From: Paraferrimonas haliotis
Lineage (GTDB): Bacteria; Pseudomonadota; Gammaproteobacteria; Enterobacterales; Shewanellaceae
Reading direction: 5' to 3'
Length of the DNA: 64,000 bases
Assembly (NCBI RefSeq): GCF_002282895.1
Contig: NZ_NRRB01000002.1
Location: 434,001-498,000 of the forward strand
In this document: piece by piece, positions 7,920 to 19,790 of the stretch
Layout of the letters: each line of letters starts with the position of its first letter
Position numbering within the stretch: the stretch's first letter is position 1
Program-made: the position numbers and the translations under genes
Notes under the pieces: model-generated
The model's input: only the letters and a program-made list of their open reading frames with translations
What the model was told of the DNA's origin: nothing
Databases searched by the model: none

Positions 7920-10472
7920 TTGAAATGGATTAAGCGACTGGCGATTCTCGTTATAGTCATGATGTTGATGGGAGTGGCGGCTGTAGCTGCTGCATATTTG
8001 TACGTTAAGCCCGACTTACCTGACGTTACCACCTTAAAAACCGTTCGCCTGCAAACGCCGTTAAGAATTTACAGCGCCGATGGCCAACTTATTTCTCAGT
8101 TTGGCGAAAAGCGTCGAATTCCTCTGCAATATGAGCAAATACCTCAACCATTAATTGATGCGGTATTAGCAACAGAAGATGCCCGCTTTTATGAGCACGG
8201 TGGTGTCGACCCTATCGGGGTCTTGCGTGCTGCCGTTATCGTCGCGACAACCGGTAAAAAAAGTCAGGGCGCCAGTACCATTACCATGCAAGTGGCTCGA
8301 AACTTCTTTTTGTCCCGAGAGAAAACTTACATACGTAAGATAAAAGAAATTTTTATCGCCTATCACATTGAACAGCTTATCAGTAAGAATGAAATCTTAG
8401 AGCTGTACTTAAATCGTACCTTTTTCGGTAACCGTGCCTACGGCATTGGTGCTGCAGCACAAGTGTACTATGGCAAAGACATAAGCGAGTTAAATTTAGC
8501 CCAATACGCCATGATAGCTGGCTTACCGCAAAGCCCTTCGGCGGCCAACCCTATCCGCAACCCGCAGCGTGGTAAGAACCGTCGTAATGTGGTGCTTGGA
8601 CGAATGCTGGAACTCAAATTAATCAGCGAGCAGGAATATCAACAAGCTCATGATGCACCGGTAACCGCTCGATATCACGGCGCCGAGATCGATTTATACG
8701 CCCCTTACATTTCTGAAATGGTGCGCGATCAAATCGTAGCTCAATACGGCGAAGAGGAAGCTTACACCGCTGGCCTCTCGGTTTACACCAGTATCGACTC
8801 AAGGTTACAACGCTATGCTCAAAGGGCACTGCGCAATAATCTGTACGATTATGATGAACGTCATGGCTACCGTGGACCTAGAGCACAACTCTGGAATGAG
8901 CAAGCCTGGCCAATCACTCAAATTCAAGAGTATTTAAACAAACAACGCCGCGAACAAGATTTGGTTCCAGCGATTGTGGTTGACGTGCAAGAGCAATCAG
9001 CCGCGGTCGTCATTGCCAATGGTGACGAAATCCAATTGCAGTGGGATGGTTTAAAATGGGCTCGAGGATTTGTCAGTGACACCCGCCAAGGTCCGGCTCC
9101 GAAAGTAGCTTCTGAGATTGTAACCGCTGGCGATTTGATATGGATTCGCCAAAAACAAGATCAATGGCAATTGAGTCAAGTACCCGATGCCACCAGTGCC
9201 ATCGTATCTCTTGATCCATACAATGGCGCCATTAAAGCACTCGTGGGTGGTTATTCGTTTAATCAAAGCCAATACAATCGAGTGACCCAAGCTAAGCGTC
9301 AACTCGGATCCAACATTAAGCCGTTTATTTATGCTGCTGGTATTGAACAAGACTATACCTTGGCGAGTTTGATTAATAATGCCCCCATTAACGAATGGGA
9401 TCGTCGTCAGGGCGTTGCATGGCGTCCAAAGAACTCACCGGATGTCTATGGCGGCCCGACGCGCTTAAGAGTCGGATTGGCTCGTTCCATTAACGTAATG
9501 GCTGTTAGGGCTTTGCGTCACGTGGGCATCGACAATGCCATTGACTCGCTCGTGCGCTTTGGTTTCGAACGAGCGGATATGCCTCGCAATGAATCTCTTG
9601 CCCTAGGCAGCGCTTCGGCAACTCCATTAGACGTAGTCAACGCCTATTCTGTTTTCGCTAATGGAGGATTCTTAGTCGAACCTTACTTTATTGAGCGGAT
9701 TGTCAATTCTGAGCAGCAATCGGTATTTGAAGCAAAACCCAAAGTGGCTTGCCGAGATTGCGAACGACTCATCGAAGAGCAACGCAACCAACCTGCAATG
9801 GCCATTGCTGTAACAGAGCCACCGCAGCAAGACAGTCTGGAAACAGCCCTGCAACCGCAAGATGTACAGTTAACCTGCCCGCTACCCGCCGAACGATTAG
9901 CACCGCGGGTCATGTCTGAGCAGCACAGTTTTCTTTTGGCTCAAGCCCTTAAGAGCACAATTTGGGGTGGCGGTAATTGGTCAAAAGGAACCGGCTGGAA
10001 TGGTACCGCTTGGCGAGCAGCGAGAACCGTTAAACGACGCGACATCGCCGGTAAAACCGGTACCACCAACGAAGCAAGAGACACGTGGTTCAGTGGTTTC
10101 AATCCAAAACTGGTGACCACGATTTGGGTTGGGTTTGACGATCACGGCCGTCAACTAGGGCGGGTTGCCTACAACAACAATTTGGATAAAAACCAAAGCT
10201 ACGGTGGTGAGGCGGGTGCAAAAACGGCCGGCCCAGGCTGGAACGAGTACATGAAAAATGCGCTTGACGGCACTCCAGAAGTCAACGTGCAGCCACCGCA
10301 AAATATTATTTCTGTGCGCATCGATCGTGAAACCGGTTTGCTAACCCGAGCCACCGACCACACCAGTCGTTTCGAATACTTTATCGCAGGCACCGAACCT
10401 ACAGAGTACGTTTCATCGGCTCCTGATGAGCAACCGTTATTTGAGGACAGCGAAGACGAAGAACTGTTCTAG
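7920..10472 (+). CDS. mrcA: Bifunctional penicillin-binding protein 1A
   Basis: Class A PBP that polymerises lipid II and crosslinks peptidoglycan in the periplasm. Order: a membrane anchor (about 8-28); a GT51 transglycosylase domain with the catalytic-Glu motif ATEDARFYEHGG (E86) and QGASTITMQVARN; an OB-like insert; and a transpeptidase with SNIK (Ser about 464), SIN in LARSINVM, and KTGT near residue 712. Translation starts at a TTG with AGAAAGG 9 bases upstream; the next in-frame ATG would cut into the anchor. 850 residues is normal. It ends overlapping the convergent TetR gene by 4 bases. Confidence 0.96.
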   Translation: MKWIKRLAILVIVMMLMGVAAVAAAYLYVKPDLPDVTTLKTVRLQTPLRIYSADGQLISQFGEKRRIPLQYEQIPQPLIDAVLATEDARFYEHGGVDPIGVLRAAVIVATTGKKSQGASTITMQVARNFFLSREKTYIRKIKEIFIAYHIEQLISKNEILELYLNRTFFGNRAYGIGAAAQVYYGKDISELNLAQYAMIAGLPQSPSAANPIRNPQRGKNRRNVVLGRMLELKLISEQEYQQAHDAPVTARYHGAEIDLYAPYISEMVRDQIVAQYGEEEAYTAGLSVYTSIDSRLQRYAQRALRNNLYDYDERHGYRGPRAQLWNEQAWPITQIQEYLNKQRREQDLVPAIVVDVQEQSAAVVIANGDEIQLQWDGLKWARGFVSDTRQGPAPKVASEIVTAGDLIWIRQKQDQWQLSQVPDATSAIVSLDPYNGAIKALVGGYSFNQSQYNRVTQAKRQLGSNIKPFIYAAGIEQDYTLASLINNAPINEWDRRQGVAWRPKNSPDVYGGPTRLRVGLARSINVMAVRALRHVGIDNAIDSLVRFGFERADMPRNESLALGSASATPLDVVNAYSVFANGGFLVEPYFIERIVNSEQQSVFEAKPKVACRDCERLIEEQRNQPAMAIAVTEPPQQDSLETALQPQDVQLTCPLPAERLAPRVMSEQHSFLLAQALKSTIWGGGNWSKGTGWNGTAWRAARTVKRRDIAGKTGTTNEARDTWFSGFNPKLVTTIWVGFDDHGRQLGRVAYNNNLDKNQSYGGEAGAKTAGPGWNEYMKNALDGTPEVNVQPPQNIISVRIDRETGLLTRATDHTSRFEYFIAGTEPTEYVSSAPDEQPLFEDSEDEELF

Positions 10473-11122
10473 TCAGTTGACAGCGGCGCCATTATCTTAC
10501 CTGCGTAATGGCGCTGCAACGACTCTAAGTCAATTTGTGCAGCGTCGCTGGCGTAAGCTTTAAATACCATGAGCACACGTTGCAAACCTTCATATACTTG
10601 AGCCTGAGTAATTTCGGTGCTTTCCGTTTGTGACAAGCGATAGCTTATCCAACAAGAAACCGTCAGTTTGACGGTATCCGCCAAAATAGGCAATTGCGTC
10701 CGACTCATCACCAAAATTCCGTCGTCATGCATTTGCTCGAAAACCACCACAATTTGCGCCAAAACGGTTTCTTGAATTTTGATGTATTGCGCTTTTAATT
10801 GAGCATCGCGGTTTAAAATATCCACCATGTTGGCGTATAAAAACCTAAAGCGCCACATTAGGTTAAAAATGGTATCGAAATATTTGGTGAGCAAGGCAAG
10901 ATTCATATGTTCCGCTTCGTAGGGCGTCACTAACTCTTCTAGATGAGCGCGATACTCATTGAAAATAGAACGAATAATGTCTTCTTTGTTTCTGAAGTGA
11001 TAATACAAATTCCCAGGGCTCATTTGTAAGTGAGCAGCAATGTGATTGGTGGTCACGTTACGCTCTCCTTGCTGATTAAACAGCTCCAAGCTGGCTTGGA
11101 CGATTCTATCCTTGGTCTTCAT
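10469..11122 (-). CDS. TetR/AcrR-family transcriptional regulator
   Basis: The N-terminal HTH (about 6-52: RIVQASLELFNQQGERNVTTNHIAAHLQ, then the recognition helix GNLYYHFRNKEDI) is canonical TetR. The remaining about 165 residues form an all-helical ligand/dimer domain with no recognisable signature, so the effector is unknown. Divergent from waaA (75-base gap), which it could regulate along with itself; this is inference from position. Convergent with mrcA, with a 4-base overlap. Confidence 0.88.
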   Translation of the reverse strand: MKTKDRIVQASLELFNQQGERNVTTNHIAAHLQMSPGNLYYHFRNKEDIIRSIFNEYRAHLEELVTPYEAEHMNLALLTKYFDTIFNLMWRFRFLYANMVDILNRDAQLKAQYIKIQETVLAQIVVVFEQMHDDGILVMSRTQLPILADTVKLTVSCWISYRLSQTESTEITQAQVYEGLQRVLMVFKAYASDAAQIDLESLQRHYAGKIMAPLSTD

Positions 11123-11196
11123 TGTGGCAAAGGTCTCTGTGAAGGTTCTGCGCTTATGTTAGCATTGGTTTAATTCGTCAAGCAAAGCCTAGCACC

Positions 11197-12459
11197 ATGA
11201 CCCGAACACTTTACGGAATATTGCTCACCTTGTTATCGCCGCTACTGGTGATTTATCTGTGGCTAAGAGGAAACAAAGATCGCCGCTATCGCCAACGTTG
11301 GTCTGAGCGATTTGGCCTGGCTCGTTGGCAGCCTGCCCATGTGCTCATTCATTGCGTTTCTATGGGCGAAACCTTAGCGGCTCAAAGGCTAATTGAAACC
11401 ATTCAACAACGCCATCCAAACCTTAAGTTGTGCATTACCTGTTCATCTCCAACTGGCTCAAAGCTTATTCAAACCCGGTTTTCCAATGTCCAGCACAGTT
11501 ACCTGCCATTTGACTTACCCTGGGCAGTGGCTCGATTTACCCAACAATTAGCCCCCCAGTTGACCATTATTATGGAAACAGAGCTGTGGCCAAACTTAGT
11601 GCATCAACTAAAAAGGCGTCAGTGTAAGTTAGTACTCGCAAACGCCAGGCTCAGTGAAAAATCGAGCGGACAATACCAAAAATGGCCAAAGCTAACCCAC
11701 CCTATGTTGGCCTCCTTAGACGCGATTGCCGCTCAGACAAAAGCGGAATCCGAGCGATTTGTCGACCTGGGCGTAGCACCCAAGCGCTGCCATGTGTTTG
11801 GAAGTTTAAAATTCGATATTAGCATCGATGCGGACACGCAAAAGGCGGCGCACGCGTTAACTGAACAGTTAAAGCGTCCGGTTTGGGTTGCCGGTAGTGT
11901 TCATCCTGATGAGTTTGATGCCATTCTCGCCGCCCACCAACAGTTATTGGACACAGTGCCACAGGCGCTGCTCATTATGGTACCCAGACACCCAGAGCGA
12001 TTCGAACAGGCGAAACAGTTAGTAGCGGCAGGGCCTATGTATTGGCAAGCGTGGTCGCAAAGCCAACAGGTTGATGACGATACGCAAGTGGTTATTGGTG
12101 ACACAATGGGGCAGTTATTACGTTTTTACGGCGTCGCCCATTGTGCCTTTGTAGGCGGTTCACTGATGGAGCGAGGCGGGCAAAACCCCCTCGAGCCGGC
12201 GGCATTTGCCAAGCCTATCATCATGGGCCCTAGCCAATATAATTTCTTAGAAATTGGCTTACAACTGCGCCAAGCAGGCGCTTTGGTGCAAGTCAATGAC
12301 GCGCACTCATTGGCGGCGCAACTGCAGCTGTGGTTAACCGATGCCGATGCTGCAAGTAACGCAGGCCAAGCAGCGCTATCGGTTGTCGCCAGAAATCAAG
12401 GCGCCGTGGATAAGCATTATCGTTTGCTGTCGCATTACTTAGCCGACATAAACGCTTGA
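11197..12459 (+). CDS. waaA: 3-deoxy-D-manno-octulosonic acid (Kdo) transferase
   Basis: Transfers Kdo from CMP-Kdo to lipid A precursor at the inner-membrane cytoplasmic face. It has an N-terminal membrane anchor (about 3-24), the GT30 domain with VSMGE (HCVSMGETLAAQ, about 53-64), IIMETELWPN (about 125-134), and the C-terminal FVGGSLMERGGQNPLEPAAFAKPII nucleotide-sugar region. 420 residues is normal. Its 3' end overlaps the convergent kdkA by 25 bases. A kdkA neighbour suggests a single Kdo that is then phosphorylated, as in Haemophilus and Vibrio. Confidence 0.95.
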   Translation: MTRTLYGILLTLLSPLLVIYLWLRGNKDRRYRQRWSERFGLARWQPAHVLIHCVSMGETLAAQRLIETIQQRHPNLKLCITCSSPTGSKLIQTRFSNVQHSYLPFDLPWAVARFTQQLAPQLTIIMETELWPNLVHQLKRRQCKLVLANARLSEKSSGQYQKWPKLTHPMLASLDAIAAQTKAESERFVDLGVAPKRCHVFGSLKFDISIDADTQKAAHALTEQLKRPVWVAGSVHPDEFDAILAAHQQLLDTVPQALLIMVPRHPERFEQAKQLVAAGPMYWQAWSQSQQVDDDTQVVIGDTMGQLLRFYGVAHCAFVGGSLMERGGQNPLEPAAFAKPIIMGPSQYNFLEIGLQLRQAGALVQVNDAHSLAAQLQLWLTDADAASNAGQAALSVVARNQGAVDKHYRLLSHYLADINA

Positions 12460-13133
12460 TAGCCGCTCACTAAGCTGTGCCAATCGGATTCATGCCAGTG
12501 TAAGTTCGAGTCTTTGGCCAGCTCTTTTCTAAAGGAGCGCAGTAACCGATCCAGATTCGCTTGGCACCATCGGCCTTGGCTGGGCTTAAACTCACCACGG
12601 TCAAAGTCGATGAGATAGAACTGCTGCCCATCAAACAGAATGTTTTTAATGTTGAGGTCGGCGTGATACACCTTATGGCGATGAAACTCTGCAATGGTAC
12701 GACCCAGTAGCTGCCACTCCTCTTTGCGAATGGTATTAGCGAGTAAGTAACCGTGCAGGTCTTTGGCGTTAAAGCGCTCAATCAGAATATCGTTTTTATA
12801 GAACAGACCTTTGCGAACCACCCGAGCCGCAATGGGTTGTGGCACCGGCAATTGCAACTTGCGCATGGCCTGCAGTAAATCAAACTCCGCAATAGCTCGA
12901 GTGCGCTGATTGCCAAGAAATAGGAAGCTGTCACGATTGAACTTGGCAATAAAGCCGCCACGATAATAATGGCGAAGTACCCATTGTTGGTTGTCAAAAT
13001 CAATGAAATACACTTTATTGCGGCCACTTGAACTGCCCACATGATGATTGGTGTGCAACCAGTGGGCCGGCTCTAGCCACTCTTCAGTCAACTGCTGCGG
13101 CGCGCTGGAGTGACATTTTAACAAGCAAGTCAT
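12435..13133 (-). CDS. kdkA: 3-deoxy-D-manno-octulosonic acid kinase
   Basis: ATP-dependent kinase that phosphorylates Kdo on lipid A-Kdo. The 232-residue protein has a small kinase fold: VLRHYYRGG (about 52-60), the catalytic loop KVYHADLNIKNILF (about 153-166; HxDLNxxN) and the metal motif YLIDFDRGEFK (about 172-182), which is the KdkA/RIO-like pattern. Convergent with waaA and overlapping it by 25 bases. Confidence 0.93.
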   Translation of the reverse strand: MTCLLKCHSSAPQQLTEEWLEPAHWLHTNHHVGSSSGRNKVYFIDFDNQQWVLRHYYRGGFIAKFNRDSFLFLGNQRTRAIAEFDLLQAMRKLQLPVPQPIAARVVRKGLFYKNDILIERFNAKDLHGYLLANTIRKEEWQLLGRTIAEFHRHKVYHADLNIKNILFDGQQFYLIDFDRGEFKPSQGRWCQANLDRLLRSFRKELAKDSNLHWHESDWHSLVSGYQAFMSAK

Positions 13134-13266
13134 GATCAGATTCTCTTTTGACTGTAGTGGCCGGTAAGTGACGGCGAGTTTAACCCATGCCTTGACCTCG
13201 CGTCTATTGCGAAGGCCATGATATCTAACATAGAATTACTGCTAATTTCGTTTCGAGTCTAAATAA

Positions 13267-14861
<1,595 letters not shown>

Positions 14862-15674
14862 TTAGCGCTGACAGCGGCTGCAGTAAAACGTGGCTCGCTG
14901 TCCAAGCTTAATGGTTGCAATCTCGCGGCCGCAGTTTTGGCACGGCTGCTGCGATTTTCCATAGACCGACAACTGTTGAACAAAGTAGCCCGGTTTGCCA
15001 TCGCTTTGGGTAAAGTCCTTTAAGCTGGTGCCACCTTGCTTAATGGCATCGGCGAGCACCCGCTTTATTTGCTCAACTAAGGTTTCTAACCGTTTTATCG
15101 ATATTTGGCCCGCTGGCCGAGTGGGTGCGATACCGGAGTGAAACAAAGCTTCATTGGCATAGATGTTTCCCACACCAACCACAATGTGATTATCCATAAG
15201 CGCTAATTTGATGGCCTTTGAGCGACCTTTAAGGGCCGCTTTTAGGTAGTGAGCGTTAAAGTCATCGGTGAGCGGCTCTGGCCCAAGCTTTTCAAGCAGT
15301 GCATGGCCTTCCAGTGGCAGTTCGTTGTATAACCAAGCACCAAAGCGGCGGGGATCGCGATAGCGCAATACTTGTCCGTTGCTCAGCGTCATATCGACAT
15401 GATCGTGTTTTTCAGCAGGGCTGTCTTTTGGCAAAATTCGCAAGCTGCCGGACATGCCCAGGTGGACAATGGCACACCCCGCTGCGGTTTCGATAATGAG
15501 GTATTTAGCTCTGCGGCTGACACCGGTAATAACCTGCCCTACTAGAGTTTGCAGCTGCTCAGAAACCGGCCAACGCAATTGCGGTTGTCGCACCTCAATG
15601 GCCTCAATGGATTGGCCAATTAAATGAGGGGATACCCCCAATCGCGTCACTTCTACTTCCGGTAATTCAGGCAT
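14862..15674 (-). CDS. mutM: Formamidopyrimidine-DNA glycosylase
   Basis: Base-excision repair enzyme removing 8-oxoguanine, with AP-lyase activity. It begins MPELPEVE: Pro2 is the Schiff-base nucleophile and Glu3 the catalytic acid. Also seen: the H2TH region with [18 protein letters not shown] (about 161-178) and the C-terminal zinc finger with CQNCG and CSRC. 270 residues is normal. It lies 14 bases after moaA on the same strand, so it may be the last gene of the tup-mob-moa operon. Confidence 0.97.
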   Translation of the reverse strand: MPELPEVEVTRLGVSPHLIGQSIEAIEVRQPQLRWPVSEQLQTLVGQVITGVSRRAKYLIIETAAGCAIVHLGMSGSLRILPKDSPAEKHDHVDMTLSNGQVLRYRDPRRFGAWLYNELPLEGHALLEKLGPEPLTDDFNAHYLKAALKGRSKAIKLALMDNHIVVGVGNIYANEALFHSGIAPTRPAGQISIKRLETLVEQIKRVLADAIKQGGTSLKDFTQSDGKPGYFVQQLSVYGKSQQPCQNCGREIATIKLGQRATFYCSRCQR

Positions 15675-15688
15675 GGCCGATTCCTTTT

Positions 15689-16687
15689 TTAGCCGCCAGT
15701 ATGACTCATGAAGCGTAGAATTTGTACATCGGCGTTATGACTGAAGATGTGCTGCTCAGGCTTTCTCATAACCGCTGCCCGAATGACTTGCTTTAGGTGT
15801 TCAATATCGCCGGGATGGTTACGCAGCTCGGCTTTCAGATCCACCGAGTTTTCGTTGCCGAGACACAGCAGTAGGCGCCCCTCTACGGTCAAGCGCACTC
15901 GATTGCATTCGCTGCAAAAGTTGTGCGAATGCGGAGAAATAAAACCAATACGAATCGGCGAGTCAGCCATTTGGAAATAGCGGCTCGGGCCTGCGGTTTT
16001 TGATAACGACTCGGTCAACGGATAATGCGCTTCAATTAATTGCTGCACTTCGTCGCTGGAGCAGAATCTGTCTTCGCTGCGTCCCGCCGCATGCCCTAAC
16101 GGCATTTCTTCGATGAAGCTGATATCGATTTCTCGATCTCGACAAAAGTTCACCAAATCAACAACTTCGTTATCGTTTTGTCCTTTAAGAATAACCGCGT
16201 TTAGCTTAATGCGTTCAAAACCCACGTCACGAGCGGCATCGATAGATGCCAGCACTCGTTCAAGTTTACCGGTACGGGTTAGCTCAGTGAATAACTCGGG
16301 TTTTAGGGTGTCTAAGCTGATATTAAGCCGTTTTAAACCCGCGTCTTTCAACTGTTGCGCATACTTGGCTAATCGGGAACCATTAGTGGTCATCGCTAAG
16401 TCAGTAATACCCGGTAAGCGCCCCAACTGCTCCACCAATTGAGTGCAATCGCTACGAACCAAAGGCTCGCCACCGGTTAGGCGGATCTTCGACACGCCCA
16501 TTTCACTGAACGCTTTACCAATGGCTGCCATCTCTTCGAGGGTCAACACTTGCTCGCGCTTAAGAAAAACCGGATCTTCACTCATACAATAGACGCAACG
16601 AAAATCACAACGGTCTGTCACCGACATGCGTAAGTATTCAACTTTGCGTCCAAAGGTATCGATTAAAGGTTCATTGTTTACTGACAT
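15689..16687 (-). CDS. moaA: GTP 3',8-cyclase MoaA
   Basis: Radical SAM enzyme making the first pterin intermediate of molybdopterin from GTP. N-terminal CDFRCVYC (CX3CX2C, about 27-34) binds the SAM cluster; the C-terminal cluster is held by [18 protein letters not shown] (about 259-276). 332 residues is normal. It lies 9 bases after mobB-moeA in the tup operon. moaB, C, D and E are not in the window. Confidence 0.97.
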   Translation of the reverse strand: MSVNNEPLIDTFGRKVEYLRMSVTDRCDFRCVYCMSEDPVFLKREQVLTLEEMAAIGKAFSEMGVSKIRLTGGEPLVRSDCTQLVEQLGRLPGITDLAMTTNGSRLAKYAQQLKDAGLKRLNISLDTLKPELFTELTRTGKLERVLASIDAARDVGFERIKLNAVILKGQNDNEVVDLVNFCRDREIDISFIEEMPLGHAAGRSEDRFCSSDEVQQLIEAHYPLTESLSKTAGPSRYFQMADSPIRIGFISPHSHNFCSECNRVRLTVEGRLLLCLGNENSVDLKAELRNHPGDIEHLKQVIRAAVMRKPEQHIFSHNADVQILRFMSHTGG

Positions 16688-16696
16688 GATTGTCTC

Positions 16697-18520
16697 TTAC
16701 AAGAGTTGAGCAAAGGGTTGCACATAAACTGTGTCGCCACTGGCCACTTGTGCAACGCTTTCTGGAATAACGATCAAGCAATTTCCTTTTACCATGGAGC
16801 TCAGTATACCGGAGCCTTGTGAGCCGGTAGAGCGGACTTCGAGTTGTCCTTTATCGTTCAGCTGATAATGACCGCGGCTGAATTCAGTACGGCCTAAGCG
16901 ACTTCTAAAATCTTCAGCCGCAATTGCAGGGATTAAGTTAGGCTTGTAGTTGGCTTCACCCGCCATTTTGCGAATCGCCGGTTGCACGAATTGCAAGAAC
17001 GACACCATGACCGCAACCGGGTTTCCTGGCAAACCAAAGAACAAAGCCTTGCCTACTTGTCCAAAGGCCAATGGACGACCTGGGCGCATGGCGATTTTCC
17101 AAAAACCGATACTGCCCACCTGCTCCAATGCCATTTTAACGAAGTCCGCATCACCCACCGACACACCGCCGGAGCTAATGATGACATCCGCCTGCTCACC
17201 CGCCTGTTGCAAGGCTTCTTCTAAGGCTTGTTGGCGATCTTCAATAATGCCCAAATCCAGCACGTCGCAATCAAGCTTTCGCAACATGCCCATAATGGTA
17301 TAACGGTTCGAGTCATAAATACCGACGCCGGACAAAGGCTGTCCTGGCTGACATACTTCGTCACCTGTGGAGAACACCGCAACTTTAGGTTTACGATAAA
17401 CCGGAATGTGGCCGAACCCAAGCGAGGCCAGTAAGCCTTGCTCTGCAGGCCCGATACGAACCTGCTTGGCTAAGGCGCAGCTGTCTTGAGCTATGTCCTC
17501 GCCGGCTTGGCGTACGTGTTGGCCCGCTTTAATGGCGCTATTAAAGGTCACGCGGCCTTCAGACTCTTGTGCTAGCTCTCGAATTTCCACCGTATCGACG
17601 TTGGCGGGTAAAGCGGCACCGGTCATAATTTTAACCGCTTGGCCTGGGTTAATGTCACCGTCAAAGCTGTGCCCAGCAAGCACCTCACCGATTACCTCAA
17701 ACTCATTGTTGTCGCCATTTTGATACTTAAAAGCGTATCCATCCATTGCCGAATTGGTTCGCTGTGGCACATTAATAGGACTAACGGCATCCTTAGCCAA
17801 CACCCGATTAACCGCCAGCTCGACTTTGGCTTCTTCTACCTCTGCAAGTGGCTCAACAAAACTTAAAATGTGGTTTACCCCTTCTCCTACTGACAAGGTT
17901 TTTGAGGTGTCGGTTTCGCAACCACAAGGCGCTTCAAGCGGTAACCGCTGACAATCGATTTTTTGCTGCTCCTGTTTCGCATAATCACACACGTAATCAG
18001 CAATTTGCTCAACGTTATTTAAATCAAGCCGCTTTATGTCCACCGCCAGTTCAGTGGCGTCGTCACAGGCAATTGCGCGCACATACTCATCAACCTCGTG
18101 AATCAATGGCTTACCGTGGCTGGCTCGATGCAGTTCGATTTTTGGTAAGGCCAGTTTTTTGAAACCTTCCACCAAAACAATGTCCACTTCATCTTGTTCA
18201 AGCTGGCGCAACAAATGCGGCAGTGACGGCGCAGGCTCTTGCTTATCTTCAGTCATTAGCGCCCAGCGTACGTGCGAAGCCACCAGCATTTGCCGCGCGC
18301 CAGCATGACGCATTTCATAACTGTCTTTACCTGGAATATCCACATCAAAGTTATGATGGGCGTGTTTAACGCAAGCTAACCGTAAGCCACGACGATTAAG
18401 CTCTGGAATCAACTTTTTCAATAACGTGGTTTTACCGGTGCCGCTGTAGGCACAAAACCCAATCACTGGAATGGTTAGTGGGTTTACAAAAGGTTCAGTC
18501 ATAGTGTTCTCGTTACTCAC
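16697..18520 (-). CDS. moeA: MobB-MoeA fusion: guanine-dinucleotide adaptor plus molybdopterin molybdotransferase
   Basis: One 607-residue protein in two parts. Residues about 15-180 are MobB: Walker A YSGTGKTTLL and the KHAHHNFDVDIPGKDSYEMRHAGA stretch. Residues about 205-607 are MoeA: RTNSAMDGYAF, TGAALPANVDTVEIRE, STGDEV, GIYDSNRYTI, SSGGVSVGDAD and the GLPGNPVAVMVSF substrate loop. MoeA inserts Mo or W into molybdopterin; MobB assists the guanylyl transfer by MobA encoded next door. It starts at a GTG overlapping mobA by 8 bases; an ATG six codons on is possible. Such fusions are known in Shewanella relatives. Confidence 0.93.
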   Translation of the reverse strand: MSNENTMTEPFVNPLTIPVIGFCAYSGTGKTTLLKKLIPELNRRGLRLACVKHAHHNFDVDIPGKDSYEMRHAGARQMLVASHVRWALMTEDKQEPAPSLPHLLRQLEQDEVDIVLVEGFKKLALPKIELHRASHGKPLIHEVDEYVRAIACDDATELAVDIKRLDLNNVEQIADYVCDYAKQEQQKIDCQRLPLEAPCGCETDTSKTLSVGEGVNHILSFVEPLAEVEEAKVELAVNRVLAKDAVSPINVPQRTNSAMDGYAFKYQNGDNNEFEVIGEVLAGHSFDGDINPGQAVKIMTGAALPANVDTVEIRELAQESEGRVTFNSAIKAGQHVRQAGEDIAQDSCALAKQVRIGPAEQGLLASLGFGHIPVYRKPKVAVFSTGDEVCQPGQPLSGVGIYDSNRYTIMGMLRKLDCDVLDLGIIEDRQQALEEALQQAGEQADVIISSGGVSVGDADFVKMALEQVGSIGFWKIAMRPGRPLAFGQVGKALFFGLPGNPVAVMVSFLQFVQPAIRKMAGEANYKPNLIPAIAAEDFRSRLGRTEFSRGHYQLNDKGQLEVRSTGSQGSGILSSMVKGNCLIVIPESVAQVASGDTVYVQPFAQLL

Positions 18521-19121
18521 TGGTTAGCATCTCTGCCAACTGCTGGCACTGTTCCGGCGTATTAACATTGATAAAGGCATCGGCTTGGTCGCTAAAATCA
18601 ACCGCGACATGAGGCTGTTGCCGATACCAAAGTACAATCTTTCTATCGCCATTGGCTAAGAATTGATTGATGGATGCATACAAACTTTTATGCAGCATCA
18701 AAATAACGTGTTGGGCGCGTTCACCATCATGGGCAACCGCCACCAAAGAATCGGTTCGTTTAATTTCACTCAACATACGTTGAGCCAGATCTTTAGGCAG
18801 CATTGGACAATCACACGGGGCCGATAGCAACCACTCGCCATCGATGTGTGGCAAGGCCGCGGCCATCCCGGCAAGTGGACCGGCAAATTCTTGAGTCTCA
18901 TCGGCTATCACCGGGTAGCCAAACTCAGCGTATTGCTGTTGGCTGCGGTTGGCGTTAATCACCACTTGCTGTACTTGTTGACTCAGATTGTCCAGCACAT
19001 AGCTCACCATAGGACGCTCGGCCAGCATCACTAAGCCTTTATCTTCGCCGCCCATGCGACGCGCCAACCCACCGGCTAACACTACTGCTGAAACACTATC
19101 TGGCATTTTGCTTTCTACCAT
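18513..19121 (-). CDS. mobA: Molybdenum cofactor guanylyltransferase
   Basis: Transfers GMP from GTP to molybdopterin to make the MGD cofactor used by formate dehydrogenases. The N-terminal VVLAGGLARRMGGEDKGLVML (about 13-33) is the MobA nucleotide-binding signature; SAPCDCPMLP (about 99-108) holds the metal-site Asp. 202 residues is normal. It overlaps the tupC end by 26 bases and mobB-moeA by 8. An ATG at 19106 would reduce the overlap. Confidence 0.95.
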   Translation of the reverse strand: MVESKMPDSVSAVVLAGGLARRMGGEDKGLVMLAERPMVSYVLDNLSQQVQQVVINANRSQQQYAEFGYPVIADETQEFAGPLAGMAAALPHIDGEWLLSAPCDCPMLPKDLAQRMLSEIKRTDSLVAVAHDGERAQHVILMLHKSLYASINQFLANGDRKIVLWYRQQPHVAVDFSDQADAFINVNTPEQCQQLAEMLTSE

Positions 19122-19782
19122 AGTTTGATGAAGAGACCTGTTCTTCCAAGCGCTTATCTTGAATATTCCAACTGCGCTGGCAAACGTGGGACAATCCTTC
19201 CGCCTGATGACTGGTGATAATCATGCCACAACCATTTTTCTGTAACTGTGTGATAGCTTGCAAAATCAACTTTTGCGAATGGCTGTCTAAATTAGCTAAT
19301 GGTTCATCAAGCAAAGCTAATTTCGGCTGGATCACCCAGATTCTTGCCAAAGCTAAACGCTTGCGCTCGCCACCCGACAAGCTGGCCGCCAACTCCTGTG
19401 CTCGCCCTTCAAGGCCAACTAAAGCGAGGGCCTGCTCAATGGTCTCTTGTTTAGAAGCAGCTTGCGACTGTCTTTGTCGCCAAGCAAAGCTTAGGTTCTT
19501 GTATAGGCTGCCTTCATACAAGTACGGCGATTGGTGCATATATACAACACGTCCTAGCGGGCTGCGGCTGCGCCACCAGCTCAATGAAGGCTGGCTCTCT
19601 AAGGTAATTTTGCCGGATAAAGGCGGTAGCAGGCCGGCCAAACATTTAAGCAAGGTGGTTTTGCCACTGCCGTTGGCACCTTGCAGGTGAATGCTGTCAC
19701 CCGCCGCTAACTGCAATGGTTTACAGTCAATGAGTTTACTATCGTCGTATCCAACCTGTAAGTTACTGGCAACTAACTTCAT
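19096..19782 (-). CDS. tupC: Tungstate-type ABC transporter ATP-binding protein
   Basis: 228-residue ABC ATPase: Walker A GANGSGKTT (about 34-42), Q-loop in VVYMHQSP, signature LSGGERKRLALAR (about 139-151), Walker B LALLDEPLANLD (about 158-169) and H-loop ITSHQAEG. Alone it could serve molybdate, sulfate or tungstate; the tungstate assignment rests on tupA. Part of tupA-tupB-tupC, 8 bases after tupB. Confidence 0.88.
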   Translation of the reverse strand: MKLVASNLQVGYDDSKLIDCKPLQLAAGDSIHLQGANGSGKTTLLKCLAGLLPPLSGKITLESQPSLSWWRSRSPLGRVVYMHQSPYLYEGSLYKNLSFAWRQRQSQAASKQETIEQALALVGLEGRAQELAASLSGGERKRLALARIWVIQPKLALLDEPLANLDSHSQKLILQAITQLQKNGCGMIITSHQAEGLSHVCQRSWNIQDKRLEEQVSSSNYGRKQNAR

Positions 19783-19790
19783 GATGACTC

